Counted from the stretch's first letter, positions 1 to 11,303 are shown. The stretch is 64,000 nt of DNA from Microbacterium endophyticum (GCF_011047135.1 NZ_CP049255.1:2852001-2916000); one strand, 5' to 3'. Notes: a model not told the origin generated them from the letters alone. Made by a program: numbers and translations.

Positions 1-651
1 TGTGACATCTGTCACGGCAGTGGACATGTGCAGCGCACAGTGCGCAGCCTTCTCGGCAACGTCGTGACAAACCAGCCGTGCGCGACATGCCAGGGTTACG
101 GCACGACAATTCCTTACCCCTGCGCGACCTGTCAGGGTCAGGGGCGTGTGCGCGAGCGCCGCACCGTTTCGCTCGACATCCCAGCCGGGGTCGAAAACGG
201 ACTTCGACTACAGCTTCCGGGCTCGGGTGAAGTCGGTCCCGCTGGCGGCCCGAACGGTGACCTGTACATCGAGGTCAGTGTCGCGCCTCACGAGACATTT
301 AGTCGTGAGGGCGACGATCTGCTCGCCACGATCGAGGTCTCGATGCCGGATGCGATCCTCGGCACGACCACCAAAATTGATTCGCTGGACGGCTCCGTTG
401 AGCTTGACTTGCGGGCAGGGGTGCAAAGCGGCGACGTTCTCACGATCAAGGGACGCGGCATCACGCCGCTTCGCGGATCTCAACGAGGTGACCTTCGAGT
501 TGGGGTGCAGGTCGTGACCCCAACTCGCCTCGACAGCAAAGAGCGCCAAATGATCGCCGAGTTTGCCGCTCGTACCAAGGCTCCGGCGCCTCGCCTCGCC
601 GAGTTCCACCAGGGGCTGTTTTCTAAACTGCGCGATAGGTTCCGGAGCTAG
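1..651 (+). CDS. dnaJ: chaperone protein DnaJ, C-terminal part (5' end outside window)
   Basis: This is the end of a DnaJ co-chaperone, which delivers unfolded clients to DnaK and stimulates its ATPase in the cytoplasm. The reading frame is open from base 1, so the J-domain and glycine-rich region lie upstream of the window. Three CxxCxGxG zinc-binding repeats are visible (CDICHGSG at the very start, CATCQGYG, CATCQGQG), followed by the two beta-barrel client-binding subdomains. Actinobacteria usually carry hrcA-dnaJ-rsmE in this order, and rsmE does follow here after 5 bases. hrcA is therefore expected just upstream, but it is not visible. Confidence 0.95.
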   Translation, partial: CDICHGSGHVQRTVRSLLGNVVTNQPCATCQGYGTTIPYPCATCQGQGRVRERRTVSLDIPAGVENGLRLQLPGSGEVGPAGGPNGDLYIEVSVAPHETFSREGDDLLATIEVSMPDAILGTTTKIDSLDGSVELDLRAGVQSGDVLTIKGRGITPLRGSQRGDLRVGVQVVTPTRLDSKERQMIAEFAARTKAPAPRLAEFHQGLFSKLRDRFRS

Positions 652-656
652 TAGTC

Positions 657-1406
657 GTGGCACTCCAGTTTTTTCACGACACGCCATTGGGCCCCGAGCT
701 CGGGGACGGGAGCGAGATCACGCTCACAGGTGCTGAAGCGCATCACGCTGCGACCGTGCGGCGAGTTCGAGTGGGCGAGCAAGTCACTGTCTCAGACGGT
801 CTCGGCGTCGTGATCGAGGCTGTTGCAACGTTCGTGTCGCCCAAAGAAGTCGGCCTTCGTGTTTTCGCCCGCAAAGATGTGGCTCCCTCCACACCTCGGC
901 TTGTGCTCGTACAGGCGCTAGCAAAAGGCGGCCGTGATGAACTCGCGGTGCAAACAGCAACCGAATTTGGCGTCGACGAAGTCATCCCGTGGCAATCGTC
1001 TCGCAGCATCTCCCGTTGGGAAGGAGCTAAAGCCGAGAAGAGTCGACTGCGCTGGGAAGCGATAGTGCGGGAAGCCAGTAAACAAGCCCATCGGGCGTGG
1101 ATACCGCGTGTACACGGTGTCGTTGACACCCCAGCGCTGGTCGCGATGCCAGAAGACACGCTGATGCTGCTCCTTGATCCGACGGCATCGGAGAGCCTGT
1201 CTTATGTCAAGCTGTTCGACATCAACAGACGCGGGCACAAGATCGCGCTTATCGTCGGCCCAGAGGGTGGATTCACAGAGAGCGAGATCGAAACGCTCGT
1301 GGCCGCGGGGGCCGAGAGGGTGCGGCTCGGGGAAAATGTGCTGCGCACATCGAGCGCAGGCCCAGCGGCGCTCGCGGTGCTCAACGTTCGCCTCTCGCGA
1401 TGGTGA
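657..1406 (+). CDS. rsmE: 16S rRNA (uracil1498-N3)-methyltransferase RsmE
   Basis: This 249-residue protein has the usual RsmE length and layout: an N-terminal PUA-like RNA-binding region, then a SPOUT methyltransferase domain. The SPOUT knot is marked by LIVGPEGGFTESEIE near residue 200 and the LG-ENVLRTSSAGPAAL motif at the C-terminus. The enzyme methylates N3 of U1498 in 16S rRNA using S-adenosylmethionine. The GTG start lies 5 bases after the dnaJ stop, so the two genes are probably co-transcribed. Confidence 0.93.
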   Translation: MALQFFHDTPLGPELGDGSEITLTGAEAHHAATVRRVRVGEQVTVSDGLGVVIEAVATFVSPKEVGLRVFARKDVAPSTPRLVLVQALAKGGRDELAVQTATEFGVDEVIPWQSSRSISRWEGAKAEKSRLRWEAIVREASKQAHRAWIPRVHGVVDTPALVAMPEDTLMLLLDPTASESLSYVKLFDINRRGHKIALIVGPEGGFTESEIETLVAAGAERVRLGENVLRTSSAGPAALAVLNVRLSRW

Positions 1407-1471
1407 CGTGTTGGACGATGCGCGGAAGCATCTCGCGAGCTCAGCGCAGGGTGTCTCGGTAGGATGGTCGC

Positions 1472-1819
1472 ATGAGCGAACCTTCGATCTTCACGCGAAT
1501 TTTCAGGGGAGAAATTCCCGCGGAGATCGTGGGGGAGACCGCTAACGTCTTTGCGATTCGCGACATTGCTCCGCAGGCACCTGTCCATCTCTTGGTGATA
1601 CCCAAAACCCAAGAGTTTCGTGATGTCGTGGAACTTGCCGCTGCGGCCCCGGCGTTGATGGCCGAAATGGTCGACCTTGCTCGGTCACTCGCTATGGAGC
1701 ACTCAGACGGCGACTTCCGTTTAGTTTTCAACACTGGCGAAGGCGCGGGCCAGACGGTATTCCACGTGCACGCTCATGTTCTTGCCGGATCTCTCAATGA
1801 AAAGAGCCTTGGTGGCTGA
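1472..1819 (+). CDS. HIT (histidine triad) family nucleotide-binding protein
   Basis: This 115-residue protein has the HINT-type layout. The histidine triad HVHAHVLAG lies close to the C-terminus, and an APVHLLVIPK strand is in the middle. Such proteins hydrolyse adenosine phosphoramidates and related nucleotidyl conjugates; the physiological substrate is not known. It sits between rsmE and phoH, as in many actinobacteria. Its 3' end overlaps the likely start of phoH, suggesting translational coupling. Confidence 0.92.
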   Translation: MSEPSIFTRIFRGEIPAEIVGETANVFAIRDIAPQAPVHLLVIPKTQEFRDVVELAAAAPALMAEMVDLARSLAMEHSDGDFRLVFNTGEGAGQTVFHVHAHVLAGSLNEKSLGG

Positions 1820-2894
1820 TAGTTCTGATTCCTCGACCGTCGAACGCATCCTCGTCGACGGCATCGCGATGGTGAAGTTGTTGGGTCCCGGTGATCGTCT
1901 GCTGCGCGTGCTTGAGCGCGAGCATCCGGGTGTGGATCTCCATGTCCGCGGCAATGAGATCACGCTGACGGGCGCGCCCGAAGTCGTTGCGGGGGCGAAG
2001 GAGCTCGTGGACGAGCTGATCACGATGACGCGCTCCGGCCATGACCTTGCACCGGCGGATGTGACGACGTCTCAGAGAATCCTCGACAAGGACGGAGCTA
2101 TGCGCCCGTCTGAGGTGCTCGGTGAAGTGATTCTGAGCTCTCGCGGCAAGATTGTGCGCCCGAAGACACTGGGTCAAAAAGACTATGTCGATGCGATCGA
2201 AGAAAACACGATTGTGTTCGGCATCGGTCCAGCCGGTACCGGTAAGACCTACCTTGCGATGGCCAAGGCCGTCCAGGCGCTCCAGCGCAAAGAGGTGAGC
2301 CGCATTATCCTTACGCGGCCCGCTGTTGAGGCAGGCGAACGCTTGGGGTTTCTGCCCGGCAGCTTGACAGACAAGATCGACCCGTACCTGCGTCCGCTCT
2401 ACGATGCGCTCAACGAGATGATGGATCCAGAGCTCGTCCCAAAGCTCATGGCCGCGGGAACTATCGAGGTGGCACCGCTCGCGTACATGCGAGGCCGCAC
2501 ACTCAACGATTCCTTCGTCGTCCTCGACGAAGCGCAGAACACGACTCCTGAGCAGATGAAGATGTTTCTGACTCGGCTGGGCTTCGGCACGCGAATGGTC
2601 GTCACGGGCGATATCACGCAGGTTGATCTTCCCCAGGGGTCGTCCGGGCTCCGACTTGTCACGCGTGTGCTGAGAGATATCGACGACATCCACTTCGCGA
2701 TGCTCACTAGCGCTGACGTAGTGCGTCACTCACTCGTCGGGCGCATAGTCGACGCCTACACCGAATACGACGAACGTGCGGTCGCCGCCCGTCGTGAACG
2801 CGACGAAGCGGCAGAGTTCGCCAGCCGTGTAGATCGTCGATCGCCGCGAGCCGGTGCGACACGAGACAGACTTCCGAAGCGAGGACGTTCATGA
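1797..2894 (+). CDS. phoH: PhoH family ATPase
   Basis: This is a PhoH-like P-loop ATPase. Walker A is GIGPAGTGKTYLA and Walker B lies in VVLDEAQNTTPEQMK, followed by the family motif VVTGDITQVDLP. The protein is thought to act in RNA metabolism or ribosome maturation, and its link to ybeY, which overlaps it here, is widespread. The start is uncertain: ATG at 1776, ATG at 1797 and a GTG a few codons later are all possible inside the end of the HIT gene. The basic, charged C-terminal tail of about 40 residues is poorly conserved. Confidence 0.92.
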   Translation: MKRALVADSSDSSTVERILVDGIAMVKLLGPGDRLLRVLEREHPGVDLHVRGNEITLTGAPEVVAGAKELVDELITMTRSGHDLAPADVTTSQRILDKDGAMRPSEVLGEVILSSRGKIVRPKTLGQKDYVDAIEENTIVFGIGPAGTGKTYLAMAKAVQALQRKEVSRIILTRPAVEAGERLGFLPGSLTDKIDPYLRPLYDALNEMMDPELVPKLMAAGTIEVAPLAYMRGRTLNDSFVVLDEAQNTTPEQMKMFLTRLGFGTRMVVTGDITQVDLPQGSSGLRLVTRVLRDIDDIHFAMLTSADVVRHSLVGRIVDAYTEYDERAVAARRERDEAAEFASRVDRRSPRAGATRDRLPKRGRS

Positions 2895-3367
2895 CTATTG
2901 AAATCAACAACGAGTCCGGCTTCGAAGTCGACGAGTCAGTCTTTTTGCGTCTGATGGAAAGCAATCTCGCTCAGCTCCATGTCAGTCCCGATGCAGACGT
3001 TGCGATTCTGCTTGTCGATGAGGGTGCCATGGAGGCTCTTCACGTCCAATGGATGGATGAGCCCGGCCCAACGGACGTGCTCAGCTTCCCGATGGACGAA
3101 CTGCGCCCGGGTACCGAGGAGCAGCCGACTGCTCCCGGGCTCCTCGGGGACATTGTCCTCTGCCCTCAAGTCGCCCAGACACAGGCACAGGCAGCGAAAC
3201 CTCCGCAGTCCACACAGGACGAACTCGTGATGCTGACAACACACGGACTTCTGCACCTACTGGGCTTCGACCACGCCGAGCCGGACGAAGAACGAGAGAT
3301 GTTCGGACTGCAGCGTGAACTGATCGCGTCGTTTGCTGCAGCGGAACGGCGCCGGGACCGCCCATGA
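2891..3367 (+). CDS. ybeY: endoribonuclease YbeY (rRNA maturation factor)
   Basis: This 158-residue zinc metalloprotein has the signature HGLLHLLGFDH (H3 motif) near residue 118, which coordinates the catalytic metal. YbeY takes part in 16S rRNA 3'-end maturation and 70S quality control. The start overlaps the phoH stop by ATGA, and its own stop overlaps the next start the same way. phoH, ybeY and the CBS-domain gene therefore form a tightly coupled operon. Confidence 0.95.
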   Translation: MTIEINNESGFEVDESVFLRLMESNLAQLHVSPDADVAILLVDEGAMEALHVQWMDEPGPTDVLSFPMDELRPGTEEQPTAPGLLGDIVLCPQVAQTQAQAAKPPQSTQDELVMLTTHGLLHLLGFDHAEPDEEREMFGLQRELIASFAAAERRRDRP

Positions 3368-4743
3368 CCCCTGTCTTACTTCTGGTTCTTGCCGTCATCT
3401 TGACGGCATTTGGCGCGCTGATGGCCGCTATCGACGCGGCGCTCAGCGTGACATCTCGCCAGGACCTTTCGGAAGCCGCAGGGCAGGGTAAGAACTCTGA
3501 TCTCCTTCGGCGCATTGCGGCGGATCCTGACACGCACGAGAACGCTGTCATATTCATCCGTGTGCTGGCAGAAACCACCGCCGCTGTGCTGGTGACTGTT
3601 TCTTTCACGATGCTCATCCAGAACGTCTGGTGGGCAATGCTCGGCGCAGCGGTGCTGATGACCGGCATCTCTTTTGTGGTTGTGGGTGCGAGTCCGCGTT
3701 CGGTCGGCCGGCGCCACTCGCGGTCTCTCCTCACGACCGCAGCCCCCATCATCCGTGGTGCCCGAATCGTGCTCGGTCCGCTCGCACACGCGCTCGTCGC
3801 TCTCGGCGACCGGGTGACCCCGGGAGCCTCTCGCGGAGCATCGTTCGACTCAGAAGAGCAACTACTCAGCATGCTCGATGAAGCCGCGGACCACGACCTC
3901 ATCGAGGAAGACGACCGAGACCTCATCCACTCGGTGTTCGACTTCACCGACACCTACGTGCGTGCGGTCATGATTCCGCACACCGACATGGTGACTCTTC
4001 CGGCACAGACCCCCACGCGTGAAGCAATCGCACTCTTCCTTGAAAAGGGTGTTTCCCGCATCCCGCTTCTGCGCGATGAGCGAGACGACGTGCAGGGTGT
4101 GCTCTATTTGAAGGATCTCGTGCAGTTCGCTTTTCGCGACGAGGCCCAATGGGCTCAGGCGCCGGTCGGGCCACTGGCACGCCGCCCCGTCTTTGTCCCA
4201 GAGTCGATGAAGGCCGAAACTTTGCTGCAGCAGATGAAGCGCGATGCTGTTCATGTTTGCCTTGTAGTTGATGAATACGGCGGAATATCTGGTTTGGTCA
4301 CTCTGGAAGATCTGCTGGAAGAGCTGGTCGGTGAGATTGCCGACGAATATGACCCACGCGTAGAAGAGGTTGTCGAACTCGAACCCGGGCGCTACCGCGT
4401 GTCTGCGCGGCTTTCGCTCGATAGCGTCGGTGACCTGTTCGGTCTTGACCTCGAAGACGACGACGTCGACTCCGTTGGAGGCTTGCTTTCAAAGGCGCTC
4501 GGACGAGTGCCGCAGCCTGGCGCACGCGCTGAACGCGATGGATTGGTCCTCGTGGGCGGTACGTCTCGCGGCCGCGGCCGTGGGCTCGACACTGTCTTCG
4601 TCGAGCGTGCACAGCCTCCGGCTGATGCCGAAGAAATCAAAGAAGATGATTCGGCTGCAAGCGCCGAACACCTCCCCACCACCGACACGGGTGCCGTGCG
4701 CATTCCGAAAACTAAAGGCAAAAGTGCCAAGCGACGGGATTAA
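3364..4743 (+). CDS. hemolysin-C/CorC-type membrane protein (DUF21, CBS pair, CorC_HlyC)
   Basis: This 459-residue protein begins with a hydrophobic DUF21-type membrane domain of about 130 residues with three or four helices. A tandem CBS pair follows at about 195-320 (YVRAVMIPHTDMVTLP ... VCLVVDEYGGISGLVTLEDLLEE), then a CorC_HlyC domain. The C-terminal tail is lysine-rich and low in complexity. Relatives are linked to Mg2+/Co2+ transport or extrusion; true haemolysis is unlikely. It is coupled to ybeY by overlap and followed by era after one base, a common actinobacterial order. Confidence 0.92.
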   Translation: MTPVLLLVLAVILTAFGALMAAIDAALSVTSRQDLSEAAGQGKNSDLLRRIAADPDTHENAVIFIRVLAETTAAVLVTVSFTMLIQNVWWAMLGAAVLMTGISFVVVGASPRSVGRRHSRSLLTTAAPIIRGARIVLGPLAHALVALGDRVTPGASRGASFDSEEQLLSMLDEAADHDLIEEDDRDLIHSVFDFTDTYVRAVMIPHTDMVTLPAQTPTREAIALFLEKGVSRIPLLRDERDDVQGVLYLKDLVQFAFRDEAQWAQAPVGPLARRPVFVPESMKAETLLQQMKRDAVHVCLVVDEYGGISGLVTLEDLLEELVGEIADEYDPRVEEVVELEPGRYRVSARLSLDSVGDLFGLDLEDDDVDSVGGLLSKALGRVPQPGARAERDGLVLVGGTSRGRGRGLDTVFVERAQPPADAEEIKEDDSAASAEHLPTTDTGAVRIPKTKGKSAKRRD

Positions 4744-4744
4744 C

Positions 4745-5665
4745 ATGACGCACTCACCCTCATCTCCAGCCGAAGCGGCCACCCACAGCGGCTTCGCGAC
4801 ATTCGTCGGACGCCCAAACGTCGGTAAGTCGACGCTCACCAATGCTCTTGTTGGAGAGAAGGTCGCAATCACTAGCGATAAACCACAGACGACGCGCCGC
4901 GCTATCCGCGGAATTCTGAACCGTCCGGCAGGCCAGCTCGTGATCGTTGACACGCCAGGTGTGCACAAGCCGCGTACCCTGCTCGGGCAGCGGCTGAACG
5001 ACCTGGTCGAGCAGGTTCTGGGCGATGTGGACGTCATCGTGTTCTGTGCTCCGGCCAACGAAAAGGTCGGCCCCGGCGACACCCGCATCGCGCAGTCGCT
5101 CGATGGCTACAAACGTGCCGTCAAAGTGGCTCTCGTCACGAAGACGGACGTTGCCACGCGCGAACAAATCACAGAGCGTCTACTCGAGGTCGATGCGCTC
5201 CGGGAAGATTGGGCCGCTGTCATTCCGGTGTCGGCACTCACAAATGATCAGCTCGGCGTCCTCACCGATGAGCTGCTCTCACTCATGCCGATCGGGCCCG
5301 CCCTCTACCCCGAGGGCGTGGTGACAGACGAGTCGATGGAAGATCGCATCGCGGAAATCATCCGAGAAGCATCGCTCGAGGGGGTGCGTGATGAATTGCC
5401 TCACTCCATTGCCGTGACGATTGAAGACATGTCGCCCCGTGAGAACTCTGACTTGACCGATATCTTCGCGAATATCGTTGTCGAGCGGGACAGCCAGAAG
5501 GCGATCATCCTCGGGCTGGGAGGGTCGCGCCTGCGCGATGTGGGAGCTACCGCTCGTGCTCAGATCGAACCGCTTGTCGGCACTCGGGTGTTCCTGTCGC
5601 TGCGCGTGCGTGTCGCAAAAGAGTGGCAACGTGATGCCAAACAGCTCGGTCGACTGGGCTTCTAA
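4745..5665 (+). CDS. era: GTPase Era
   Basis: This 306-residue Era GTPase binds 16S rRNA and the assembling 30S subunit. The G1 motif is GRPNVGKST, G3 is DTPGVH, and the G4 region has TKTD. The C-terminal KH domain ends in RVAKEWQRDAKQLGRLGF. The ATG at 4745 directly follows the preceding stop. The frame stays open far upstream inside the CBS gene, but the family N-terminus (a short tail, then FATFVGRPNVGKST) supports the later start. Confidence 0.96.
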   Translation: MTHSPSSPAEAATHSGFATFVGRPNVGKSTLTNALVGEKVAITSDKPQTTRRAIRGILNRPAGQLVIVDTPGVHKPRTLLGQRLNDLVEQVLGDVDVIVFCAPANEKVGPGDTRIAQSLDGYKRAVKVALVTKTDVATREQITERLLEVDALREDWAAVIPVSALTNDQLGVLTDELLSLMPIGPALYPEGVVTDESMEDRIAEIIREASLEGVRDELPHSIAVTIEDMSPRENSDLTDIFANIVVERDSQKAIILGLGGSRLRDVGATARAQIEPLVGTRVFLSLRVRVAKEWQRDAKQLGRLGF

Positions 5666-5701
5666 AAATCTTCAGGTTTTATCCCTGCTACCATCTTTGA
5701 C

Positions 5702-7578
<1,877 letters not shown>

Positions 7579-7587
7579 ACACAGTTC

Positions 7588-7644
7588 AACGCTGGAGGCT
7601 CCGTCACGCGCACTGTGGGCGTAACGGAGCCTCCAGCGTTTTAG
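7588..7644. terminator. bidirectional terminator between leuA and the TRIC-like gene
   Basis: A perfect 17-bp inverted repeat (7588-7604 with 7624-7640) is followed by TTTT on the plus strand and preceded by A/T bases on the other side. It lies between two convergent genes, so it can serve both. Confidence 0.85.
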
Positions 7645-8342
7645 GCATTCGGACGCACGATGGGGATGGCAGCGGTTTCAACGGCTACCTTTCGGCGGTA
7701 GAGCATGCGTTGCTCCGGAAGAGACAGGTCGAAGATGACCGCAAGGAGTCGGATAACCGTCGTCAAGCTCACTCCGATAACGGCCGCGATGCTGATCTCG
7801 AGACCCAATGCTGCCGCAGAGGCAAGAGCGAGGCATCCCGCTCCCGCCGCGACGGCATAGAGCGAGCCGACATGCATAATGGCGACAGGCAGCCCCATCA
7901 TGACGTCGCGGAGCACGCCTCCGCCTACGGCCGCGCACACGCCGACGAAAACCGCCGGGACGAGTGGGAGGCCAACGACGAGGGCCTTGCTAGTCCCGAA
8001 TGCGCCGAAAAGCCCGATGACAACAGCATCCAAGCCGACGATGAGCCAGTTCACTTTTGCAAGGATGCCAGCGAGAAGCATGCCTACTAACGCTGCTGCC
8101 ATTGCGGTTAAGAGGTACCAATTGGACTGCAGGGTCGCGGGGGAAAGGCCCAGTAAGAGGTCACGGATGAGTCCGCCGCCCATGCCCATGAGCATGCCGA
8201 TGATCGCGACTCCGAGAAAGTCGAGTCGTCGGTCGCCGCGAAACCCAGACGCGAACAGTGCACCCTGGATGCCTCCGAGCCCGACTGCAATGAGATCGGC
8301 CCAGAGCGGAATGACGAAAAGCGGCTGAGGCACAAAATCCAT
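7641..8342 (-). CDS. trimeric intracellular cation channel (TRIC/UPF0126) family membrane protein
   Basis: This 233-residue polytopic protein has about seven hydrophobic segments and two glycine-rich repeats, GGGLIRDLLLG and GGGVLRDVMMG. These are the hallmark of the UPF0126/TRIC family, whose bacterial members are homotrimeric cation channels. The transported ion here is unknown. A start at ATG 8342 (MDFVPQPLF) is preferred; a GTG four codons upstream is also possible. Neither has a clear Shine-Dalgarno. Confidence 0.88.
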   Translation of the reverse strand: MDFVPQPLFVIPLWADLIAVGLGGIQGALFASGFRGDRRLDFLGVAIIGMLMGMGGGLIRDLLLGLSPATLQSNWYLLTAMAAALVGMLLAGILAKVNWLIVGLDAVVIGLFGAFGTSKALVVGLPLVPAVFVGVCAAVGGGVLRDVMMGLPVAIMHVGSLYAVAAGAGCLALASAAALGLEISIAAVIGVSLTTVIRLLAVIFDLSLPEQRMLYRRKVAVETAAIPIVRPNA

Positions 8343-8449
8343 TGTGGGGTGCACGTGAGTGTGCTGCGCGTTACAGCGCGCGTATAAGCGCAGATTCTCG
8401 TTCTCGTCAATCCGCCTTTGCTAAGGCGTAAGACATTTAGGGTAATGAA

Positions 8450-9517
8450 ATGCCAGCGATGCTTATCACCGGAGGCGCCGGGTTTATCGGCTCTCGTCTT
8501 CACCAGGATGCAGCGAGCGCCGGATGGAGTGTCCGGATACTCGACTCCTTGCGAGCCGATGTCCACGGTTACCCGGCCGCCGGGCGTGCGGACAGCGTCA
8601 ACTTTGTGCACGGCGACGTCAACGATCCCGAGACGCTTGATCGTGCGCTTGAGGGCATAGACGTGGTCTCGCATCAGGCAGCCAAGGTCGGGCTAGGCGT
8701 CGATTTGGATGACGCGCCTGACTATGTCCGCAGCAACGTCCTCGGCACCGCCGAATTGCTCGCTGCGATGCGGAGACAACAGGTTTCGCGTCTCGTGCTG
8801 GCATCCTCGATGGTCATCTACGGCGAAGGTGCTTACCGGACTGGTACGTCGGGAAAGTCTGCGCGTCCAGCGCCGAGACGTGTTTCCGACCTCGAAGCCG
8901 GCGGCTTCGATCCCTTTGATGCGGATTCCGGTGACGTTCTTGTGCCTGAGCTGTTGTTTGAGGACGCACCATCCGACCCCCGAAATGTGTATGCAACGAC
9001 GAAGCTCGCGCAGGAAAACCTCGCCGCATCATGGGCGCGTGAGACGGGTGGGCGGGCTGCAATCTTGCGCTATCACAACGTCTATGGTCCAGGGATGCCA
9101 CGGGACACCCCCTACGCCGGTGTCGCCTCGCTCTTTCGCTCCGCGCTCGAGCGTGGTGAAGAGCCCCGGGTCTTCGAAGATGGCGCTCAGCGCCGTGACT
9201 TCGTTCATGTCGCAGATGTGGCGGCAGCAAATATGGCCGCCGTGACCTGGACGGCAAACGAAGAAGCAGGTTCTGTGCGTGCTTTCAACGTCGGTAGCGG
9301 CCGTGTAACGACGATCAGCGAGATGGCCCACGCGTTGAGCGACGCTTTTGGCGGGCCAGCGCCCGTTATCACAGGGCAGTATCGCCTGGGTGACGTACGA
9401 CACATCACTGCGTCTTCCCAGCGTGCTGCAGAAGAACTCAACTGGCGCGCGGCGGTGCCGTTCCACGATGGAATGCGCGAGTTCGCAACTGCTCCGCTTC
9501 GGACTTCTGGAAAGTGA
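8450..9517 (+). CDS. NAD-dependent epimerase/dehydratase (extended SDR)
   Basis: This 355-residue extended short-chain dehydrogenase has the Rossmann motif GGAGFIG at residue 8 and the active-site region NVYATTKLAQE (Y-x3-K). Such enzymes act on nucleotide-activated sugars (UDP-glucose 4-epimerase-like); the exact substrate cannot be read from sequence. It heads a rightward set with a family-2 glycosyltransferase and a DUF2064 protein and faces a sulfite-oxidase-like gene. This set recurs in actinobacteria and its product is not known to me. Confidence 0.88.
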   Translation: MPAMLITGGAGFIGSRLHQDAASAGWSVRILDSLRADVHGYPAAGRADSVNFVHGDVNDPETLDRALEGIDVVSHQAAKVGLGVDLDDAPDYVRSNVLGTAELLAAMRRQQVSRLVLASSMVIYGEGAYRTGTSGKSARPAPRRVSDLEAGGFDPFDADSGDVLVPELLFEDAPSDPRNVYATTKLAQENLAASWARETGGRAAILRYHNVYGPGMPRDTPYAGVASLFRSALERGEEPRVFEDGAQRRDFVHVADVAAANMAAVTWTANEEAGSVRAFNVGSGRVTTISEMAHALSDAFGGPAPVITGQYRLGDVRHITASSQRAAEELNWRAAVPFHDGMREFATAPLRTSGK

Positions 9518-9526
9518 AGCAGAGCG

Positions 9527-10189
9527 ATGGCCGATGTTGACATCATTTTTCCCTGCCTGAACGAGGCGGCCGCGCTTCCCTGGGTACTCGCACGCATTCC
9601 GTCGTCATATCGAGCGATCGTTGTAGACAACGGTTCGACAGATGGATCCGCTCAGATTGCAGCTGAAGCGGGAGCACTTGTGGTTACCGAGTCGCGCCGT
9701 GGCTTCGGCGCGGCGGCTCACGCCGGTCTCGAAGCGGCTGATGCCGATGTCGTGGCATTCGCGGATGCCGATGCTTCGCTGAATCCAGAAGAAGTTCCGG
9801 CTCTTGCCGCATTGGTTCGCGCGGGCTCGGCTGATCTCGTGCTGGGGCGCCGCGTGCCAACGAGGGCGGGAGCCTGGCCTTGGCACGCGCGACTGGCAAA
9901 TTTCGAACTTGCGCGACGCATTACTCACGCAACCGGTGTCAAAGTAAGGGATTTAGGTCCGATGCGTGCCGCGCGCAGACAGGATCTACTCTCACTGCAC
10001 CTGAAAGACCGACGCAGTGGGTACCCGCTGGAGATGATGCTCAAAGCTGCCGCGGCCCGCTGGCGGATCGTGGAACACGACGTCTCCTATCATCCGCGAG
10101 TGGGCCGCTCCAAGGTCACCGGAACCGCCCGAGGAACCTACATCGCGGTCAAAGACATGTCGAAGCTGCTGCGGGAGTACTCGTCGTGA
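9527..10189 (+). CDS. family 2 glycosyltransferase
   Basis: This 220-residue GT-A fold enzyme opens with the family-2 nucleotide-sugar-binding region (NEAAALPWVL, VVDNGSTDGS) and has a DxD-like AFADADASLNP. It lacks transmembrane segments, so it is probably a cytoplasmic transferase using a nucleotide- or polyprenyl-linked sugar. It begins 9 bases after the epimerase, and its stop overlaps the next start (GTGA), so the three genes are likely one operon. Confidence 0.88.
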   Translation: MADVDIIFPCLNEAAALPWVLARIPSSYRAIVVDNGSTDGSAQIAAEAGALVVTESRRGFGAAAHAGLEAADADVVAFADADASLNPEEVPALAALVRAGSADLVLGRRVPTRAGAWPWHARLANFELARRITHATGVKVRDLGPMRAARRQDLLSLHLKDRRSGYPLEMMLKAAAARWRIVEHDVSYHPRVGRSKVTGTARGTYIAVKDMSKLLREYSS

Positions 10190-10839
10190 CAGCATCGCTG
10201 ACTGTCGCCATTATCGCGAAAGAATGCCGGCCCGGGCATGTGAAGACTCGTTTGAGTCCGCCGCTTACACCCGAAGAAGCGGCGGAGATTGCCGCAGCCA
10301 GTCTCGCTGACACAATCGATGTCGTCGCGGCCCTCCCCGTAGCCCGTCGCATCCTGTTTTTCGACGGCGCACCTCCTGCGGGACTACATCGTCGCGGCTT
10401 CGAAGTTCTTCCACAACCTTTGGGTGGCCTCGACGAGCGCCTGGGTTTTCTCTTCGATGCCATGAGCGGGCCGAGCGTGATGATCGGGATGGACACGCCG
10501 CAAGTGAGCGCCCAGGTGTTGACCGGGCCGCTTACCCGATGGGATGAATCGATCGATAGCTGGTTTGGTCCTGCCGTCGACGGCGGCTTCTGGGCGCTCG
10601 CGATGAGGGAGCCCAATGGCAGTCTTATTCGCGGTGTCGAAATGTCGCAGCCCGACACCGGCGCTCAGCAGCGTGCGCGTCTCGTACGTGCGGGGCTGAG
10701 CATTCGTGATCTCGCGACGTTACGAGATTTCGACCACGTCGAAGACATTGACGAGATCGCCATGGATGCTCCACGATCACGCACGGCACAACTCTGGAAT
10801 GCGATGAGGTCGCACCTTTCGACCCGCACCGAGCGCTAG
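10186..10839 (+). CDS. DUF2064 (TIGR04282-type) glycosyltransferase-like protein
   Basis: This 217-residue protein has the DUF2064 layout: an N-terminal VAIIAKECRPGHVKTRLSPP, a central GGLDERLGFLFDA, and VMIGMDTPQVS, a variant of the usual GSDxP motif. The family has a nucleotidyltransferase/GT-A-like fold and is often beside family-2 transferases. The GTG start overlaps the previous stop. It converges with the small membrane gene downstream, overlapping it by 4 bases. Confidence 0.85.
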   Translation: MTASLTVAIIAKECRPGHVKTRLSPPLTPEEAAEIAAASLADTIDVVAALPVARRILFFDGAPPAGLHRRGFEVLPQPLGGLDERLGFLFDAMSGPSVMIGMDTPQVSAQVLTGPLTRWDESIDSWFGPAVDGGFWALAMREPNGSLIRGVEMSQPDTGAQQRARLVRAGLSIRDLATLRDFDHVEDIDEIAMDAPRSRTAQLWNAMRSHLSTRTER

Positions 10840-11303
10840 CGCGCCCACTTCGGCCGTCGGCTGGCACGCCACAGACCTAAGAGAATACAGAACCCGCTTA
10901 CGGCGAGCGTCGTGAGCCACAGCACAGCGATGATGAAAAGATAGTCAGTCATATGAATCGAGCTGTTGCGTGGCCCGACCATTCGCACCGCGATGCCGGG
11001 AATCATGATCAGTGCGGCGCAGGCCGAAGCGACAAGGGATGCGCGAGTGATTCGCGTTAATACCGGACCAATCACGTCAGCAAGTGGTAGCGCGAAGCTT
11101 GCTGCAACCGCGACGAGCGGTGCGAGCACAGCGTCGTGAAGGGCGACCGCGAACAAGAGCCAGAGTGCGACGAGTGCGACGTCCGTGATTGGTATTGATG
11201 CCAGCCCGAAGGTGATCCCCAACACGATCAAGACCAAGCCGCTCGTGCCGATGAGCACCCGGCGGACGAAAAACTGCGTGGTCCGCGGTGAAGCGACGCT
11301 CAC
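10836..11303 (-). CDS. small integral membrane protein of unknown function
   Basis: This 155-residue protein has four or five hydrophobic helices and a basic C-terminal tail (RASRRPKWAR). No family is recognised. The GTG start at 11303 overlaps the stop of the sulfite-oxidase-like gene (GTGA) and has a good GAGGT Shine-Dalgarno 7 bases upstream, which decides this start over a longer one at 11330. The coupling suggests it works with that membrane oxidoreductase, perhaps as a subunit, but this is inference. Confidence 0.7.
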   Translation of the reverse strand: MSVASPRTTQFFVRRVLIGTSGLVLIVLGITFGLASIPITDVALVALWLLFAVALHDAVLAPLVAVAASFALPLADVIGPVLTRITRASLVASACAALIMIPGIAVRMVGPRNSSIHMTDYLFIIAVLWLTTLAVSGFCILLGLWRASRRPKWAR